Notes under the pieces: generated by a model
What the model was told of the DNA's origin: nothing
Seen by the model: only the letters and a program-made list of their open reading frames with translations
Database searches by the model: none
Shown: positions 44,319 to 52,727 of the stretch, in pieces
How positions within the stretch are numbered: position 1 is the first letter of the stretch
How the letters are laid out: each line of letters begins with the position of its first letter
Translations under genes and position numbers: made by a program
Source: Paenibacillus sp.
Lineage (GTDB): Bacteria; Bacillota; Bacilli; Paenibacillales; YIM-B00363
NCBI RefSeq assembly: GCF_031177825.1
Contig: NZ_JAPSKE010000004.1
Location: forward strand, 124,001 to 188,000
Length of the DNA: 64,000 nt
Direction: 5' to 3'

Positions 44319-45494
44319 CTACCACCACTCGAACCGGACCGGATCGAAGTCGGGCAGTGTCGGCGTCCGGCGCGCCGCGGCTTGCAGCACCTGTTCGACA
44401 TCTTCGGCGTGCACCATCGTGCGGAACGTGTCGCGGAAATGGAACGCCGGAATCATATTCGGCCATTGATATGCGCTCAGCCGAGCGGAGCGCAGCTCCC
44501 GCAAAAATGGAGCGTACAACGCGTCCGCCGCCTGCCCGCTTTGCTCCGCCGCCGTTCGCGAGACGGCCAACTTGAGTACCGACCACAGCTTGCCGATTTC
44601 GCCGCCGGGCGATGTCAGTTTGCGCAAAAACGCCCACGCAAGCTCCCGATCCGGGCATGTCGGCGAAATGCCGTAGCCGTACACTTCAAACAAGTTCGGC
44701 TTCCCCGGGTCGCGCGGAAACCCGGCAACGCCGAATTTCTCCCGCTGCTCCGCCTTCATCGGACGAATCGCCCAGTTCGCATCGATATACATCGACATGT
44801 TGCCGTGAATAAAGCAGTCGATCCACGAATCGCGGCCGACCTCCATGCGCGGGGACAACCCTTTGTCAATCAACCGTAAATATCTACGAACCCCTTCGAT
44901 CGTAGCTTCGCTGTTCAAGTATCCGTCCAACTTCGTCCCGTCTTCCGACAAAAACGCCCCGCCGCAATTCCAGACGACCGGCTCGACGTAAATCATGTAA
45001 CCGAAGCTGGCGAACACGCCATAGCGCCGAATGTCGCCCCGCTCGTCCCGAAGCGTCAACCGTTCCGCTGCATCCACAAACTCCTCCCACGTCCAATTTT
45101 CCCGCGGATAGGAGAGCCCCGCCTGGTCGAAATGGTCCTGGTTGTAATAAACCCCAAGTGTATCGGCCATCACCGGAATCGCTCCGATCCGTCTATCCGA
45201 GTGCACCGCCTCGTTAACGCTCGGATAGTAGTCGCCCATATCGATGCCGTCGCGCGCGATCAAATCGGACAAATCCGACAACAGACCGCCATCCAAACAT
45301 TGTCCCATATTTGCCCCTTCCCACTCGACAATGTCCGGGCCGTTTCCTTCCGACAACTGCCGCCGCATCGTCTTTCTGTCCGGCGCAAACTCCAACACGA
45401 TAGCGACGCCCGGGTGGTCCTTGCGAAACTGCCGCGCCGCCTCCTGAATTACCGCCATCCGCTGATCGTCATGCGTCGCAATTCGAAGCTGCAT
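44319..45494 (-). CDS. Solute-binding-like protein (family 1) without export signal
   Basis: A 391-residue protein with the fold of sugar ABC binding proteins: RIATHDDQRMAVIQEAARQF, GPDIVEWEGANMGQCLDGGL, PVMADTLGVYYNQDHFDQAG, NWTWEEFVDAAERLTL, and DCFIHGNMSMYIDANW. It begins directly with the first strand of the fold: there is no signal peptide, lipobox or membrane segment, and AGGAGG ten bases before the ATG makes the start firm. So it should stay in the cytoplasm. No permease is encoded nearby. The following gene is a WYL regulator. It may act as an intracellular ligand sensor, or be a binding protein that has lost its signal. Confidence 0.87.
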   Translation of the reverse strand: MQLRIATHDDQRMAVIQEAARQFRKDHPGVAIVLEFAPDRKTMRRQLSEGNGPDIVEWEGANMGQCLDGGLLSDLSDLIARDGIDMGDYYPSVNEAVHSDRRIGAIPVMADTLGVYYNQDHFDQAGLSYPRENWTWEEFVDAAERLTLRDERGDIRRYGVFASFGYMIYVEPVVWNCGGAFLSEDGTKLDGYLNSEATIEGVRRYLRLIDKGLSPRMEVGRDSWIDCFIHGNMSMYIDANWAIRPMKAEQREKFGVAGFPRDPGKPNLFEVYGYGISPTCPDRELAWAFLRKLTSPGGEIGKLWSVLKLAVSRTAAEQSGQAADALYAPFLRELRSARLSAYQWPNMIPAFHFRDTFRTMVHAEDVEQVLQAAARRTPTLPDFDPVRFEWW

Positions 45495-45533
45495 GTCGTG
45501 ACGCCTCCTCTGTATGATTGACTTACAGTCTCA

Positions 45534-45568
45534 GTATACCGATGGCGGTCGGACATATCGTGTCCGAC
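45534..45568. promoter_or_regulatory. Palindrome and -10 box upstream of the cytosolic SBP gene
   Basis: GTCGGACA, five bases, TGTCCGAC (45548-45568) is a perfect inverted repeat. On the minus strand TATACT (45535-45540) lies just downstream at -10 position, and the palindrome covers the -35 region, where no consensus hexamer is seen. A good candidate operator for the WYL regulator, as activator or repressor. Confidence 0.6.
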
Positions 45569-45756
45569 TAATAGGTTTACTCTTCTTTGTCCTTCACAAT
45601 AATTTGGACGTATAAAATATGAACTTTGTTCCCAACAGCAATAGGCGTCGATCTATGATCGAACGCCTCAATATTACATGTTTTCCCGATCAGTCATCCA
45701 AATGCCGAAGGAATTCGAGTACACGATTCAACAGCAATGGTACCCGTTATGGGTGG

Positions 45757-46119
45757 TCACGTTGGCGTTGACCTGCCACCTCTTGATCTGCCCTTTACGA
45801 CGAACAGAATGGCCGAAAAGAGGTACATGAAAGAAAAGAAGCCAAACCATTTATAAATGCCTGGAGTCATCATCATGTACAAGCTAATAGGCAAAGACCA
45901 CACGAATGCAATACACATGAGGGACGACTTGTTGAAAAAGGCAGCCAACAGCGCCAGGCAAGCAGGAAAAAACAAAAATAAGAACGTTCGGAAGAAAACG
46001 TCGGATTCGAATCGTTCTCCTGAATACGGATTGAAGAAGGTAAGGCTTAGCCAAAGGATGATTGTTGCAGTCGAAGCAAACCCTCCGATGATTCTACCTA
46101 TGTTCACCCTCATCCCCAT
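45757..46119 (-). CDS. Small membrane protein of unknown function
   Basis: A 120-residue protein with four hydrophobic segments (IIGGFASTATIILWLSLTFF, FFRTFLFLFFPACLALLAAF, LMCIAFVWSLPISLYMM and WFGFFSFMYLFSAILFVV) and a basic tail. No family recognised. Single gene. Confidence 0.65.
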   Translation of the reverse strand: MGMRVNIGRIIGGFASTATIILWLSLTFFNPYSGERFESDVFFRTFLFLFFPACLALLAAFFNKSSLMCIAFVWSLPISLYMMMTPGIYKWFGFFSFMYLFSAILFVVKGRSRGGRSTPT

Positions 46120-46277
46120 CCTTTCTTCTCAACTTTACCATAAAATGATAACTGAGGCTGCCTTGAATCCTGTGGGGAATGGTGGGAGCACGCAACCGGA
46201 ACTCCGTACGCCCTTACAGTAGCCTTTACAGAAAAATAATAGGAAGTCTATTGCAACACTATTGTAATTCGTTTCAT

Positions 46278-46301
46278 AACTAATTATATTAGTTTTATAA
46301 T
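46278..46301. promoter_or_regulatory. Palindrome touching the -10 box of the 46.3 kb gene
   Basis: AACTAAT, three bases, ATTAGTT (46278-46294), directly followed by TATAAT (46296-46301). Probably an operator; no regulator gene is adjacent. Confidence 0.55.
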
Positions 46302-46318
46302 CTGAAGGAGGGATTTTT

Positions 46319-47026
46319 ATGGAAATTCATATTGGTTCCGAAAAAGGTTCCGACATCCATCCACTCGTCTCAAGGGGCACTGCAAAAACGTACTTTACAA
46401 GAAAAGCCGCTATAGCTCTTGCCATCTCAGGGATCCTATTTGTTGTCTACCCTTCTCTTCGCCCGTTTTCTGACGAAACCTCTCTGTCAGGGGCTGCAGC
46501 ATTCGCTTCAACGGAGTGGATCGTGTCGCACACGGTGGCCATACTAGCCTTCGTTCTGATGACAATAGGGCTGTTTGGCCTTTGCGTCGCACTACAAGAC
46601 ACCATCGTAGAAAAACTTTCGCTTCAGGGTCTTGTCCTAATTGTGTTCGGGACAGGTTTGACGTTACCGTTTTATGGAGCTGAAGTTTTTGGATTGAATG
46701 CCATTGGCCAGGAAGCGCTCAATCGGCAAAATATCGACTTAGTGTCTCTCGCCAATGTGATCCGCTTTGGTCCCGGATTCTTCATGATCTTGGGAGGACT
46801 AATTATTGTAGGTGCTGGATCAGTCATCACAGCAATTGCCATCTGGAAATCCCGGATAATGTCTCCATGGAGCGGTATTCCCTTCGCTTTCGGAATCCTA
46901 ATGTACCTGCCGCAGTTTATGGGAACTCAGCCCATCCGAGTCGCTCATGGCGTAATTCTTGCGGTTGGATGCGTTTGGATCGGAGCGGGTGTATGGCGTC
47001 AAAATCAGAAAAAAATGAATCGTTAA
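46319..47026 (+). CDS. Six-helix membrane protein (DUF4386-like)
   Basis: A 235-residue membrane protein with six hydrophobic segments beginning at AAIALAISGILFVVYPS and ending AHGVILAVGCVWIGAGV. It resembles small integral proteins of the DUF4386 type but the match is loose. AAGGAGGG lies six bases before the ATG and a TATAAT box sits 18 bases upstream of that start codon. Function unknown. Confidence 0.7.
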   Translation: MEIHIGSEKGSDIHPLVSRGTAKTYFTRKAAIALAISGILFVVYPSLRPFSDETSLSGAAAFASTEWIVSHTVAILAFVLMTIGLFGLCVALQDTIVEKLSLQGLVLIVFGTGLTLPFYGAEVFGLNAIGQEALNRQNIDLVSLANVIRFGPGFFMILGGLIIVGAGSVITAIAIWKSRIMSPWSGIPFAFGILMYLPQFMGTQPIRVAHGVILAVGCVWIGAGVWRQNQKKMNR

Positions 47027-47168
47027 TTTTTGCTAGGTCTCTCGTACTCCGTCGCATTATGAGTTCAACCGGTATCCTACCCATGGGATAATCCGCGGAG
47101 CTTCGGAACTGTCGTCTGTCATCTCGAATATGGATATAGGGATGCAACTGAAAGGAGGAAACCCTCGG

Positions 47169-47978
47169 ATGAGCGACAACATGAAGCGAACGAAAACCGT
47201 CGTTTTCAAAAACCATCCCTTCCACTACCATCTATACGAAAACGAAGGCAAAGAAACGATTCTAATGCTCCATGCGGCTTTCGCGGACCACCATCTGTTC
47301 GAGCGTCAAATCGCTCATTTTCAACATAAGTATCAGCTCATTCTGATCGACCTACCCGGACACGGCTTCCACAACCGGGAGGTCGCACAGGTTTCAATGG
47401 GGGACTTGCCGGAGGTCATGGACCTGATCTTGTCGGAAAACGGTATCGAAGCGTGCCACCTCATCGGCGTTTCGTTGGGCTCGCTGGCGGCGCAAGCGTT
47501 CGCCGACCGCTATCCCGAACAGGTTCGGTCGGTGACCGTCGTCGGAGGCTACTCCGTCCATAAAGCGAACGAGCTGGCGATCAGGGGACAAAACAAGCTG
47601 CGATGGAAGTGGATCGTAACCAGCCTGCTCTCGATTGCGCGGTTCCGAAGCGACATCGTGTCTGGGACGTGCCGGTCGGAGGAAGGCCGCGAGCTCGTCG
47701 CGCGAGGGGCGAGACATTTCGGACGCGCATCTTTTCGGGCGATGGCCGGGGTAGGAACTTTTTTCGTTAGGAAAATGTCCCCCGTCCCATATCCGCTTCT
47801 GATCGTCGTCGGGGAACACGACTTGCCGTATGTGACTGAAACCTGCAAGGAATGGCATCGTCTGGAGCCGAAGTCCCGGCTCGTCAGCCTGCAGGGCGCC
47901 GGGCACTGTGCGAACGCGGACGCCCCGGAGGCGTTTAACGCCGTCGTGGAGGAATTCATCTCGGAGACATATTCTTGA
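47169..47978 (+). CDS. Alpha/beta hydrolase
   Basis: A 269-residue cytosolic hydrolase. Oxyanion-hole segment LMLHAAFADHHLF, strand-turn DLPGHGFHNRE, nucleophile elbow GVSLGSLAAQAF (Ser at the G-x-S-x-G), Asp in VVGEHDLPYV and His in GAGHCANADAPEAF complete the triad. The ATG at 47169 has AAAGGAGG 11 bases upstream, so the 13-codon longer frame is rejected. Substrate unknown (ester or related). A two-way hairpin separates it from the converging DinB gene. Confidence 0.93.
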   Translation: MSDNMKRTKTVVFKNHPFHYHLYENEGKETILMLHAAFADHHLFERQIAHFQHKYQLILIDLPGHGFHNREVAQVSMGDLPEVMDLILSENGIEACHLIGVSLGSLAAQAFADRYPEQVRSVTVVGGYSVHKANELAIRGQNKLRWKWIVTSLLSIARFRSDIVSGTCRSEEGRELVARGARHFGRASFRAMAGVGTFFVRKMSPVPYPLLIVVGEHDLPYVTETCKEWHRLEPKSRLVSLQGAGHCANADAPEAFNAVVEEFISETYS

Positions 47979-47994
47979 CCCATGAAACGAGATC

Positions 47995-48038
47995 AATGAC
48001 AGAGCAGCCGGTCGTTCTGACCGGCTGCTCGTGTCATT
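47995..48038. terminator. Two-way terminator-like hairpin between converging genes
   Basis: Arms GAGCAGCCGGTC and GACCGGCTGCTC with a five-base loop, extended by AATGACA and TGTCATT. Located between the hydrolase and DinB stops. Confidence 0.75.
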
Positions 48039-48540
48039 ACTCAGCTATCGTCTCTGATCGCTTAATTTTGGTAGTTTGGTTATCGTAGTATGCCTTCTTT
48101 ACCCTTTCAATTTGGGCAACGTGGTTGCGGATATGTTCGGCGCGGTATTCCATCAGTTGCTTAAATGTGAACCGCCCTTGATCAACATACACCCCCACTC
48201 GCTCGCTTTGCTCACTAGTTAAATTGTCTAGAATTGTCTGCATACTGGAACGCAGCAATTTAAACAGAAGCAGATATTGCTCGCGATCCAATACATCATA
48301 CCCCAAGTTATTCGCCCATGCGTCTTGGTCAAATGAAATCAGAGTCGGCTCATCTTCCGCCAAGACTTTTTTTAGTCGAGATGTGGATGAGATCTCTGAA
48401 TCTGTCACATGGATAAGGATTTGATGAATGCTCCATTTGTCAGGCGCAGGCTTGTAACGAAGCTCCTCCTCTGTCAATCCTTCGATGGCATCCCGAAGCA
48501 TTTGGTATCCTGAGGCATACTCCTTAATTAAGTCCTCCAA
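48037..48540 (-). CDS. DinB family protein
   Basis: A 167-residue four-helix DinB/YfiT-type protein: it opens LIKEYASGYQMLRDAIEGLT, with the metal-site His in IHQILIHVTDSE and another in AEHIRNHVAQIERVKKA. Members bind divalent metal and many are thiol-dependent transferases; the role of this one is unknown. Single gene. Confidence 0.88.
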   Translation of the reverse strand: MEDLIKEYASGYQMLRDAIEGLTEEELRYKPAPDKWSIHQILIHVTDSEISSTSRLKKVLAEDEPTLISFDQDAWANNLGYDVLDREQYLLLFKLLRSSMQTILDNLTSEQSERVGVYVDQGRFTFKQLMEYRAEHIRNHVAQIERVKKAYYDNQTTKIKRSETIAE

Positions 48541-48617
48541 GTCAATCGCCCCTTCCCGTTACAGGTTTCCTGTAAGTAACTTTCTAACGTAATATAGCGA
48601 TCATGTTCAATAACAAA

Positions 48618-49613
48618 TCATACATGAATTGTTTCAGCTCCTATGCCTCGATTTGATTCTCCATGCAAGGCGCGTCGGCGATCATGCAACACCAGCAGGA
48701 GGGTCATACCCATCATCACCCCAAGCACGGAGCCGGCCTCCGTGGTCAGCACCTGCGCCAGCGGGTACTCCGGGGCGGGTGAGGCATCTGGGCGAGTGGC
48801 GGATAATCGGTTGAAAAGATTGTAAGAGAACAACATTCCCGACGAAATCCAGGTTGCCGCCATGGGAGGCAAGAACCTCCGCGAGCCACGTCGAGTGGTC
48901 AGCACCAGCAAGCCGCCTGCTCCCGCGAGTGCCCACACGCCAGTACTTAACGACAACAGGCGCCACCATATATCTCGGTCATCCAGCATAACTGGGTCGA
49001 TGCCCGTAGTTCCGCCCAACGCCCAGAATACCTTGGTAACGCCAAGCAAGATGCAACCGCCAGCTATAAACCTTGCCAGGGAAATTTGTAGTTGCCGGGT
49101 ATGTCCCGGCGGATCCTTGTAGTCGATCGGGCCGCCCAACGCCTCCGGCCATCGTGCTTTGGCGTATCCTGCCAAGGCAAGAGGTAGGCAGATGCCTACC
49201 CCAACAAGCGAGAGCATGACGAAGATCTGCTCATAAACCCAAAAGTTAGCTGTGCCTGCCTCCATATCGCGAGTAATGGCGGCTGGACCGAGTACCGGCG
49301 CCAGAAACAGCATGGGTACTAGAAGTCCGGTGCCCACCCACACCGGAAAAGCCACCACCCATGAGGGCAACCGCTCACCCCACGGCCTGCAGAACGCCAT
49401 CGCCAGGAGGATGCCGCACGCAGCGAGAATCATGGTGACGGCGTTGGCAATGCGCCAACTGGGGTCGCCCATTTGATCGGTCGGCATAAAGAGCCCGAAA
49501 GTCCAGGCAATCTTAATCAGCAAATACGGAAACACGGATATGGCGGCACCATACCCCCAAATTGTTCGCATCTTCGTTATTCGCGAAGATGAATCCTCTC
49601 TTAATCCTATCAT
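48618..49613 (-). CDS. Membrane protein of unknown function, nine or so segments
   Basis: A 331-residue polytopic protein (about eight to nine segments). It has paired conserved-looking turns (PTDQMGDPSWRIANAVTMIL, KVFWALGGTTGIDPVMLDDR) that suggest a duplicated four-helix half, but I do not recognise a named family. No signal beyond the first helix. Single gene. Confidence 0.7.
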   Translation of the reverse strand: MIGLREDSSSRITKMRTIWGYGAAISVFPYLLIKIAWTFGLFMPTDQMGDPSWRIANAVTMILAACGILLAMAFCRPWGERLPSWVVAFPVWVGTGLLVPMLFLAPVLGPAAITRDMEAGTANFWVYEQIFVMLSLVGVGICLPLALAGYAKARWPEALGGPIDYKDPPGHTRQLQISLARFIAGGCILLGVTKVFWALGGTTGIDPVMLDDRDIWWRLLSLSTGVWALAGAGGLLVLTTRRGSRRFLPPMAATWISSGMLFSYNLFNRLSATRPDASPAPEYPLAQVLTTEAGSVLGVMMGMTLLLVLHDRRRALHGESNRGIGAETIHV

Positions 49614-49673
49614 GTGTCGTTCCTTCCTCCTCGTTTTTTTGTTACTGTTAAACGATATTGAGAGACTACTGCG

Positions 49674-51047
49674 TTACGGTTCCTGATAAAATTTATGATC
49701 CCATTCCTTCGTCACGATCTGAGATACGTACCATTCGCCCTTTCGTTCACGCAAGTGTACCTCATCCATGGCTGAAACGACTAATTTTGAACCCTTGGCG
49801 TGGTATCGCACGAAGTCCACGGTCACTGGGACGGCAACCGCTCCGTCATCCGTAGAAATGCTTTCTCCGACCTTGTATTTCAGCTGGATCGAACGAGCGC
49901 GATCTATCAGGCGATACATTGCTCCGATCCGTTTCAACCACTCCTCCTTAGGAATGCCCTGGTCGTCGATTTGGTGATAGTCGAACTCGTATGCTTTTTC
50001 ATAGTCCAACCGACTGATTGCATGGTAATAGGCAGCAGTTACCAATTTGGGATCGGTGTTGGCGTCCGGTTGTACCACACAGCCTGTCGTAATTGCCAGA
50101 AGACAAACGACAACTGGAATGAGACGGGATGGCGCTGCATCTTCCCCTAGCAACTCGATTCGTTTCCAAAGAAGGCTGCCCCTTTTTCTCAAGTAATGGA
50201 CCGCTGCAGGGTAGCCTTCCCGCATCGAAGCAAGTTTTTGTTCCGCACTCGCTAACAGCGTCAATCCATATGAATAGCGCTCGGATGGCCCCAGTAAGGC
50301 GACAGCTCGCATGTCGCACGACATTTCCTGGTCCTCGCGCATCGATCGATAAGAGAACCAGAGGAACGGGTTAAACCAATGCAGCGCCAAAATCGTAAAC
50401 GCGAACGCATTGACAATGACATCTTTCCGCCGATGATGAACGAGCTCATGAACAAATACATGCATCCATTCCGTCGTCGACCGCTTGTCCGCTTCCCGAG
50501 CGGGGACAATAATACAAGAACGCCAAAGTCCCACTAAAACGGGACTGGACACGGCGTCGGATACGGTAAGCCGAACGTCGCCTCCAACTTCCGTCTTGGC
50601 CTTGGCTGCTTCAAACGCGTTGATCAAATCTTCTGACGGTGCCTTACTAGAACGCCGGACCTCAAGCGCGAAGTTAAGATGCGAGCCGCCATAATAGAGG
50701 AAGAGGAAAGCAATTCCTACGATCCAGACATAGGTGGCAACTTTCAGCCAACGCTGCTCCCTGTCCGCTATTATCACTGGGCCGTCCTTGCCGGGCTTTG
50801 CGTGGATTTCAGCTTCCAAGGGAGGCGCTTGCACCGACTCAACCGTGGCCGGCAAGACGCCAATCGGGAGTGGCGTCTCGAGTTGAAGAGGCCAGAGCAG
50901 CCGAAGGAGAAGGATCAACCACAAGGCATAGCTCCACCGTGGGCTTACTTTGCGGCGGAGGACCGACCTACAAGCGAGCAGAAGCGCTGAGACAGCAGCT
51001 GCCGCGATTGAAGCTTCTAAAATCAAGACAAATAGATCCCTCATCAT
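49674..51047 (-). CDS. M56 (BlaR1/MecR1-type) membrane metallopeptidase with NTF2-like C-terminus
   Basis: A 457-residue sensor-protease. N-terminal helices, a cytoplasmic zinc-peptidase domain with HELVHH (about residues 204-209) and a later EDQEMSCDMRAV ligand segment, then a membrane helix. The C-terminal part outside the cell (about residue 325 on) is a DUF4829/NTF2-like fold (TAAYYHAISRLDYEKAYEFD), not the penicillin-binding sensor of BlaR1. So the signal is probably not a beta-lactam. It overlaps the BlaI-like repressor gene by four bases; activation should lead to cleavage of that repressor. Confidence 0.9.
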   Translation of the reverse strand: MMRDLFVLILEASIAAAAVSALLLACRSVLRRKVSPRWSYALWLILLLRLLWPLQLETPLPIGVLPATVESVQAPPLEAEIHAKPGKDGPVIIADREQRWLKVATYVWIVGIAFLFLYYGGSHLNFALEVRRSSKAPSEDLINAFEAAKAKTEVGGDVRLTVSDAVSSPVLVGLWRSCIIVPAREADKRSTTEWMHVFVHELVHHRRKDVIVNAFAFTILALHWFNPFLWFSYRSMREDQEMSCDMRAVALLGPSERYSYGLTLLASAEQKLASMREGYPAAVHYLRKRGSLLWKRIELLGEDAAPSRLIPVVVCLLAITTGCVVQPDANTDPKLVTAAYYHAISRLDYEKAYEFDYHQIDDQGIPKEEWLKRIGAMYRLIDRARSIQLKYKVGESISTDDGAVAVPVTVDFVRYHAKGSKLVVSAMDEVHLRERKGEWYVSQIVTKEWDHKFYQEP

Positions 51048-51421
51048 TCACCGCTCTTTTCGTCAAGTAAACGCCGCAGTTCTTTGATGTCTTCTTTCGA
51101 GAGCCGTTCCTCTTTCAAGAAACTCACCAGCAAAGGCTGTAACGAACCCCCGTATAAACGATTTAAGAAGGAGCGACTCTCCGCCTGCAAGCACTCCTCT
51201 TCCAGAAGTAAGGGGAAATAGCTATAATTCTTACCTTCCTTATGGAAGCCGAGCACTCCCTTCTTCACTAATCTGGAAACTAACGTCTTTACGGTCGTCG
51301 GTTTCCATGACATGCGTTCCTCAAGCTGCTCCATGATTTGCATCGATGTTTTCGGCGACTGCGCCCAAACGATCTTCATGACTTCCCACTCCGCTTCGGA
51401 AATGCGGGGCACTTTCGTCAT
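51044..51421 (-). CDS. BlaI/MecI/CopY family repressor
   Basis: A 125-residue winged-helix repressor: ISEAEWEVMKIVWAQSPKTS, SWKPTTVKTLVSRLVKKGVL, then a dimer helix region. It is the first gene of a two-gene unit with the M56 peptidase (overlap ATGA), matching the blaI-blaR1 layout. Two GTCTACAyATGTAGTC boxes over its promoter are typical sites for this family. Confidence 0.95.
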   Translation of the reverse strand: MTKVPRISEAEWEVMKIVWAQSPKTSMQIMEQLEERMSWKPTTVKTLVSRLVKKGVLGFHKEGKNYSYFPLLLEEECLQAESRSFLNRLYGGSLQPLLVSFLKEERLSKEDIKELRRLLDEKSGE

Positions 51422-51433
51422 GATCGCACCTCC

Positions 51434-51480
51434 GTCTACATATGTAGTCTATCGTTGAAATACAGTCTACACATGTAGTC
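51434..51480. promoter_or_regulatory. Two BlaI-type operators
   Basis: GTCTACATATGTAGTC (51434-51449) and GTCTACACATGTAGTC (51465-51480), the TACA-n-TGTA dyads of BlaI/MecI. The second lies between the -35 TTGACA (51487-51492) and -10 TAGACT (51464-51469) of the minus-strand promoter, spaced 17 bases; the first is downstream of the start site. Confidence 0.9.
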
Positions 51481-51553
51481 GGTTTATGTCAATTATCTCC
51501 AAATAACTCAAATTGCTCTGATCGGTCATGGCAAGTGGGCGGCGGGGAAATGC

Positions 51554-51582
51554 AAAAAAGGCGATGGACCGGCTCCATCGCC
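51554..51582 (-). terminator. Terminator of the 51.6 kb gene
   Basis: Arms GGCGATGGA and TCCATCGCC, loop of five, then TTTTTTGCAT on the minus strand. Member of the GCGATGGAnCGG hairpin group (7917, 51972). Confidence 0.9.
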
Positions 51583-51610
51583 CTCTTACTCTTTAACCTA
51601 CCAGCTTGGC

Positions 51611-51946
51611 TTAAGGCAAATGTCTTTCATAACGGAACCATGAATACAGCCTAATAGACGGCAAAATCAATAATAAGGGAATCAACAAGTAGCCGCCTGA
51701 ACTCATAAAGCCTCTTGGCATGAAGAATAAGAACACTAAGGAGAATAATGAAAATATAACTTTAAATGTCCCCATTGCCCCATTTATCGGTTCGTTGCCC
51801 ACGAATAGAGCTTGGCAGCCTTTTAAAACCTTGGAATAGCAAGAGTGATGGTACGGAATTACCCAAAACATCGAGTAAGCTATGGCTAAGTCATCTCTTG
51901 TTTCAATCTCACCACTACATTCATCACAGAAAATTTCTTTTTTCAA
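51611..51946 (-). CDS. Small membrane protein with N-terminal zinc-ribbon-like motif
   Basis: A 111-residue protein. The N-terminus has a CDEC pair, then YHHSCYSKVLKGC, which together may form a zinc site. Two to three hydrophobic segments follow (FKVIFSLFSLVFLFFMP, GYLLIPLLLILPSIRLY). No family recognised. Confidence 0.65.
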   Translation of the reverse strand: MKKEIFCDECSGEIETRDDLAIAYSMFWVIPYHHSCYSKVLKGCQALFVGNEPINGAMGTFKVIFSLFSLVFLFFMPRGFMSSGGYLLIPLLLILPSIRLYSWFRYERHLP

Positions 51947-51970
51947 AATTGTCCCCTGCCGAAATGCAAA

Positions 51971-52219
51971 TTAGCGATGGATCGGATCCACCGCCACATT
52001 CTCGCCTCCGTTAATGCTCATATCTAATTCGCTTTTTTGCTTGTAAGAAAGATCATTTAACGAGCCAATATTCCGCGATGGCAGTAGCACGCAATACCCA
52101 GGTAAGAACTGCGTATCGCCAATTACCGCAAACCCGCTCTTCAACTCCGCGATCACAAGCGGATGTTCCCCGCGTACCGCCGAGCTAATTCTATCCTGTT
52201 TCCAATTTTCGATGGACAT
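51971..52219 (-). pseudogene. N-terminal half of a HIT family hydrolase
   Basis: Residues 1-70 match the start of HIT-family proteins: NWKQDRISSAVRGEHPLVIA, KSGFAVIGDTQFLPGYCVLL, ASLNDL-type SLNDLSYKQKSEL. After DMS the sequence no longer matches and stops at INGGENVAVDPIHR. The HxHxH catalytic histidines and about 70 residues are missing. The fused tail is a hairpin sequence of the group at 51560. A nucleotide-hydrolase function is lost if the rest is not encoded elsewhere. Confidence 0.75.
51972..51994 (-). repeat. Hairpin copy at the HIT remnant's end
   Basis: GCGATGGAT, three bases, ATCCACCGC (one mismatch), preceded on the plus strand by GAAATGCAAATTA, like GAAATGCAAAAAAG before the hairpin at 51560. 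Confidence 0.6.
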
Positions 52220-52269
52220 CTTTTACCTCCCTGTAGGAAAAGGTGAGGCTGATCCAATTTCATCATAGG

Positions 52270-52653
52270 TCAGTTCTGCATCATCTGAATCAGGTTGCCG
52301 CATGTATCGTCGAAAACAGCGATTGTAACTTCGCCCATTTTTGTCGGCTCTATGGTAAACTTTACGCCGCTCTCCAATAATCGTTTGTACTCTTTATGAA
52401 TATCCGCAACGCCAAACATCGTTGCCGGGATGCCTTCGGCAAATATCTTCTTTTGATATTCCTTGGCGGCCGGATGGTCATTCGGTTCGAGCAAAAGCTC
52501 GGTACCTTCTAGCTCGTCGGGGGAAACAAGCGCTATCCACCTAAATTTCCCCACGGGAACGTCATGTTTCTTTACAAAGCCCAGCGTTTCTGTATAAAAC
52601 TCCAACGCCTTGTCTTGATCTTGAACGAATATACTGGTAACAATGATTTTCAA
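52270..52653 (-). CDS. VOC (glyoxalase-like) family protein
   Basis: A 127-residue vicinal-oxygen-chelate protein: ITSIFVQDQDKALEFYTETL, ELLLEPNDHPAAKEYQKKIF and IAVFDDTCGNLIQMMQN. The usual paired metal ligands are partly present (Glu and His in the second strand). Members break down or bind antibiotics or carry out isomerisation; function here unknown. It follows the ArsR-type gene on the same strand. Confidence 0.9.
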   Translation of the reverse strand: MKIIVTSIFVQDQDKALEFYTETLGFVKKHDVPVGKFRWIALVSPDELEGTELLLEPNDHPAAKEYQKKIFAEGIPATMFGVADIHKEYKRLLESGVKFTIEPTKMGEVTIAVFDDTCGNLIQMMQN

Positions 52654-52727
52654 AAATGTATTCCTCCTTTGATATTTGCGATGACGGTATCCTGCAACAT
52701 TCCGGCTTCAATTGGTATATTCGAAAA

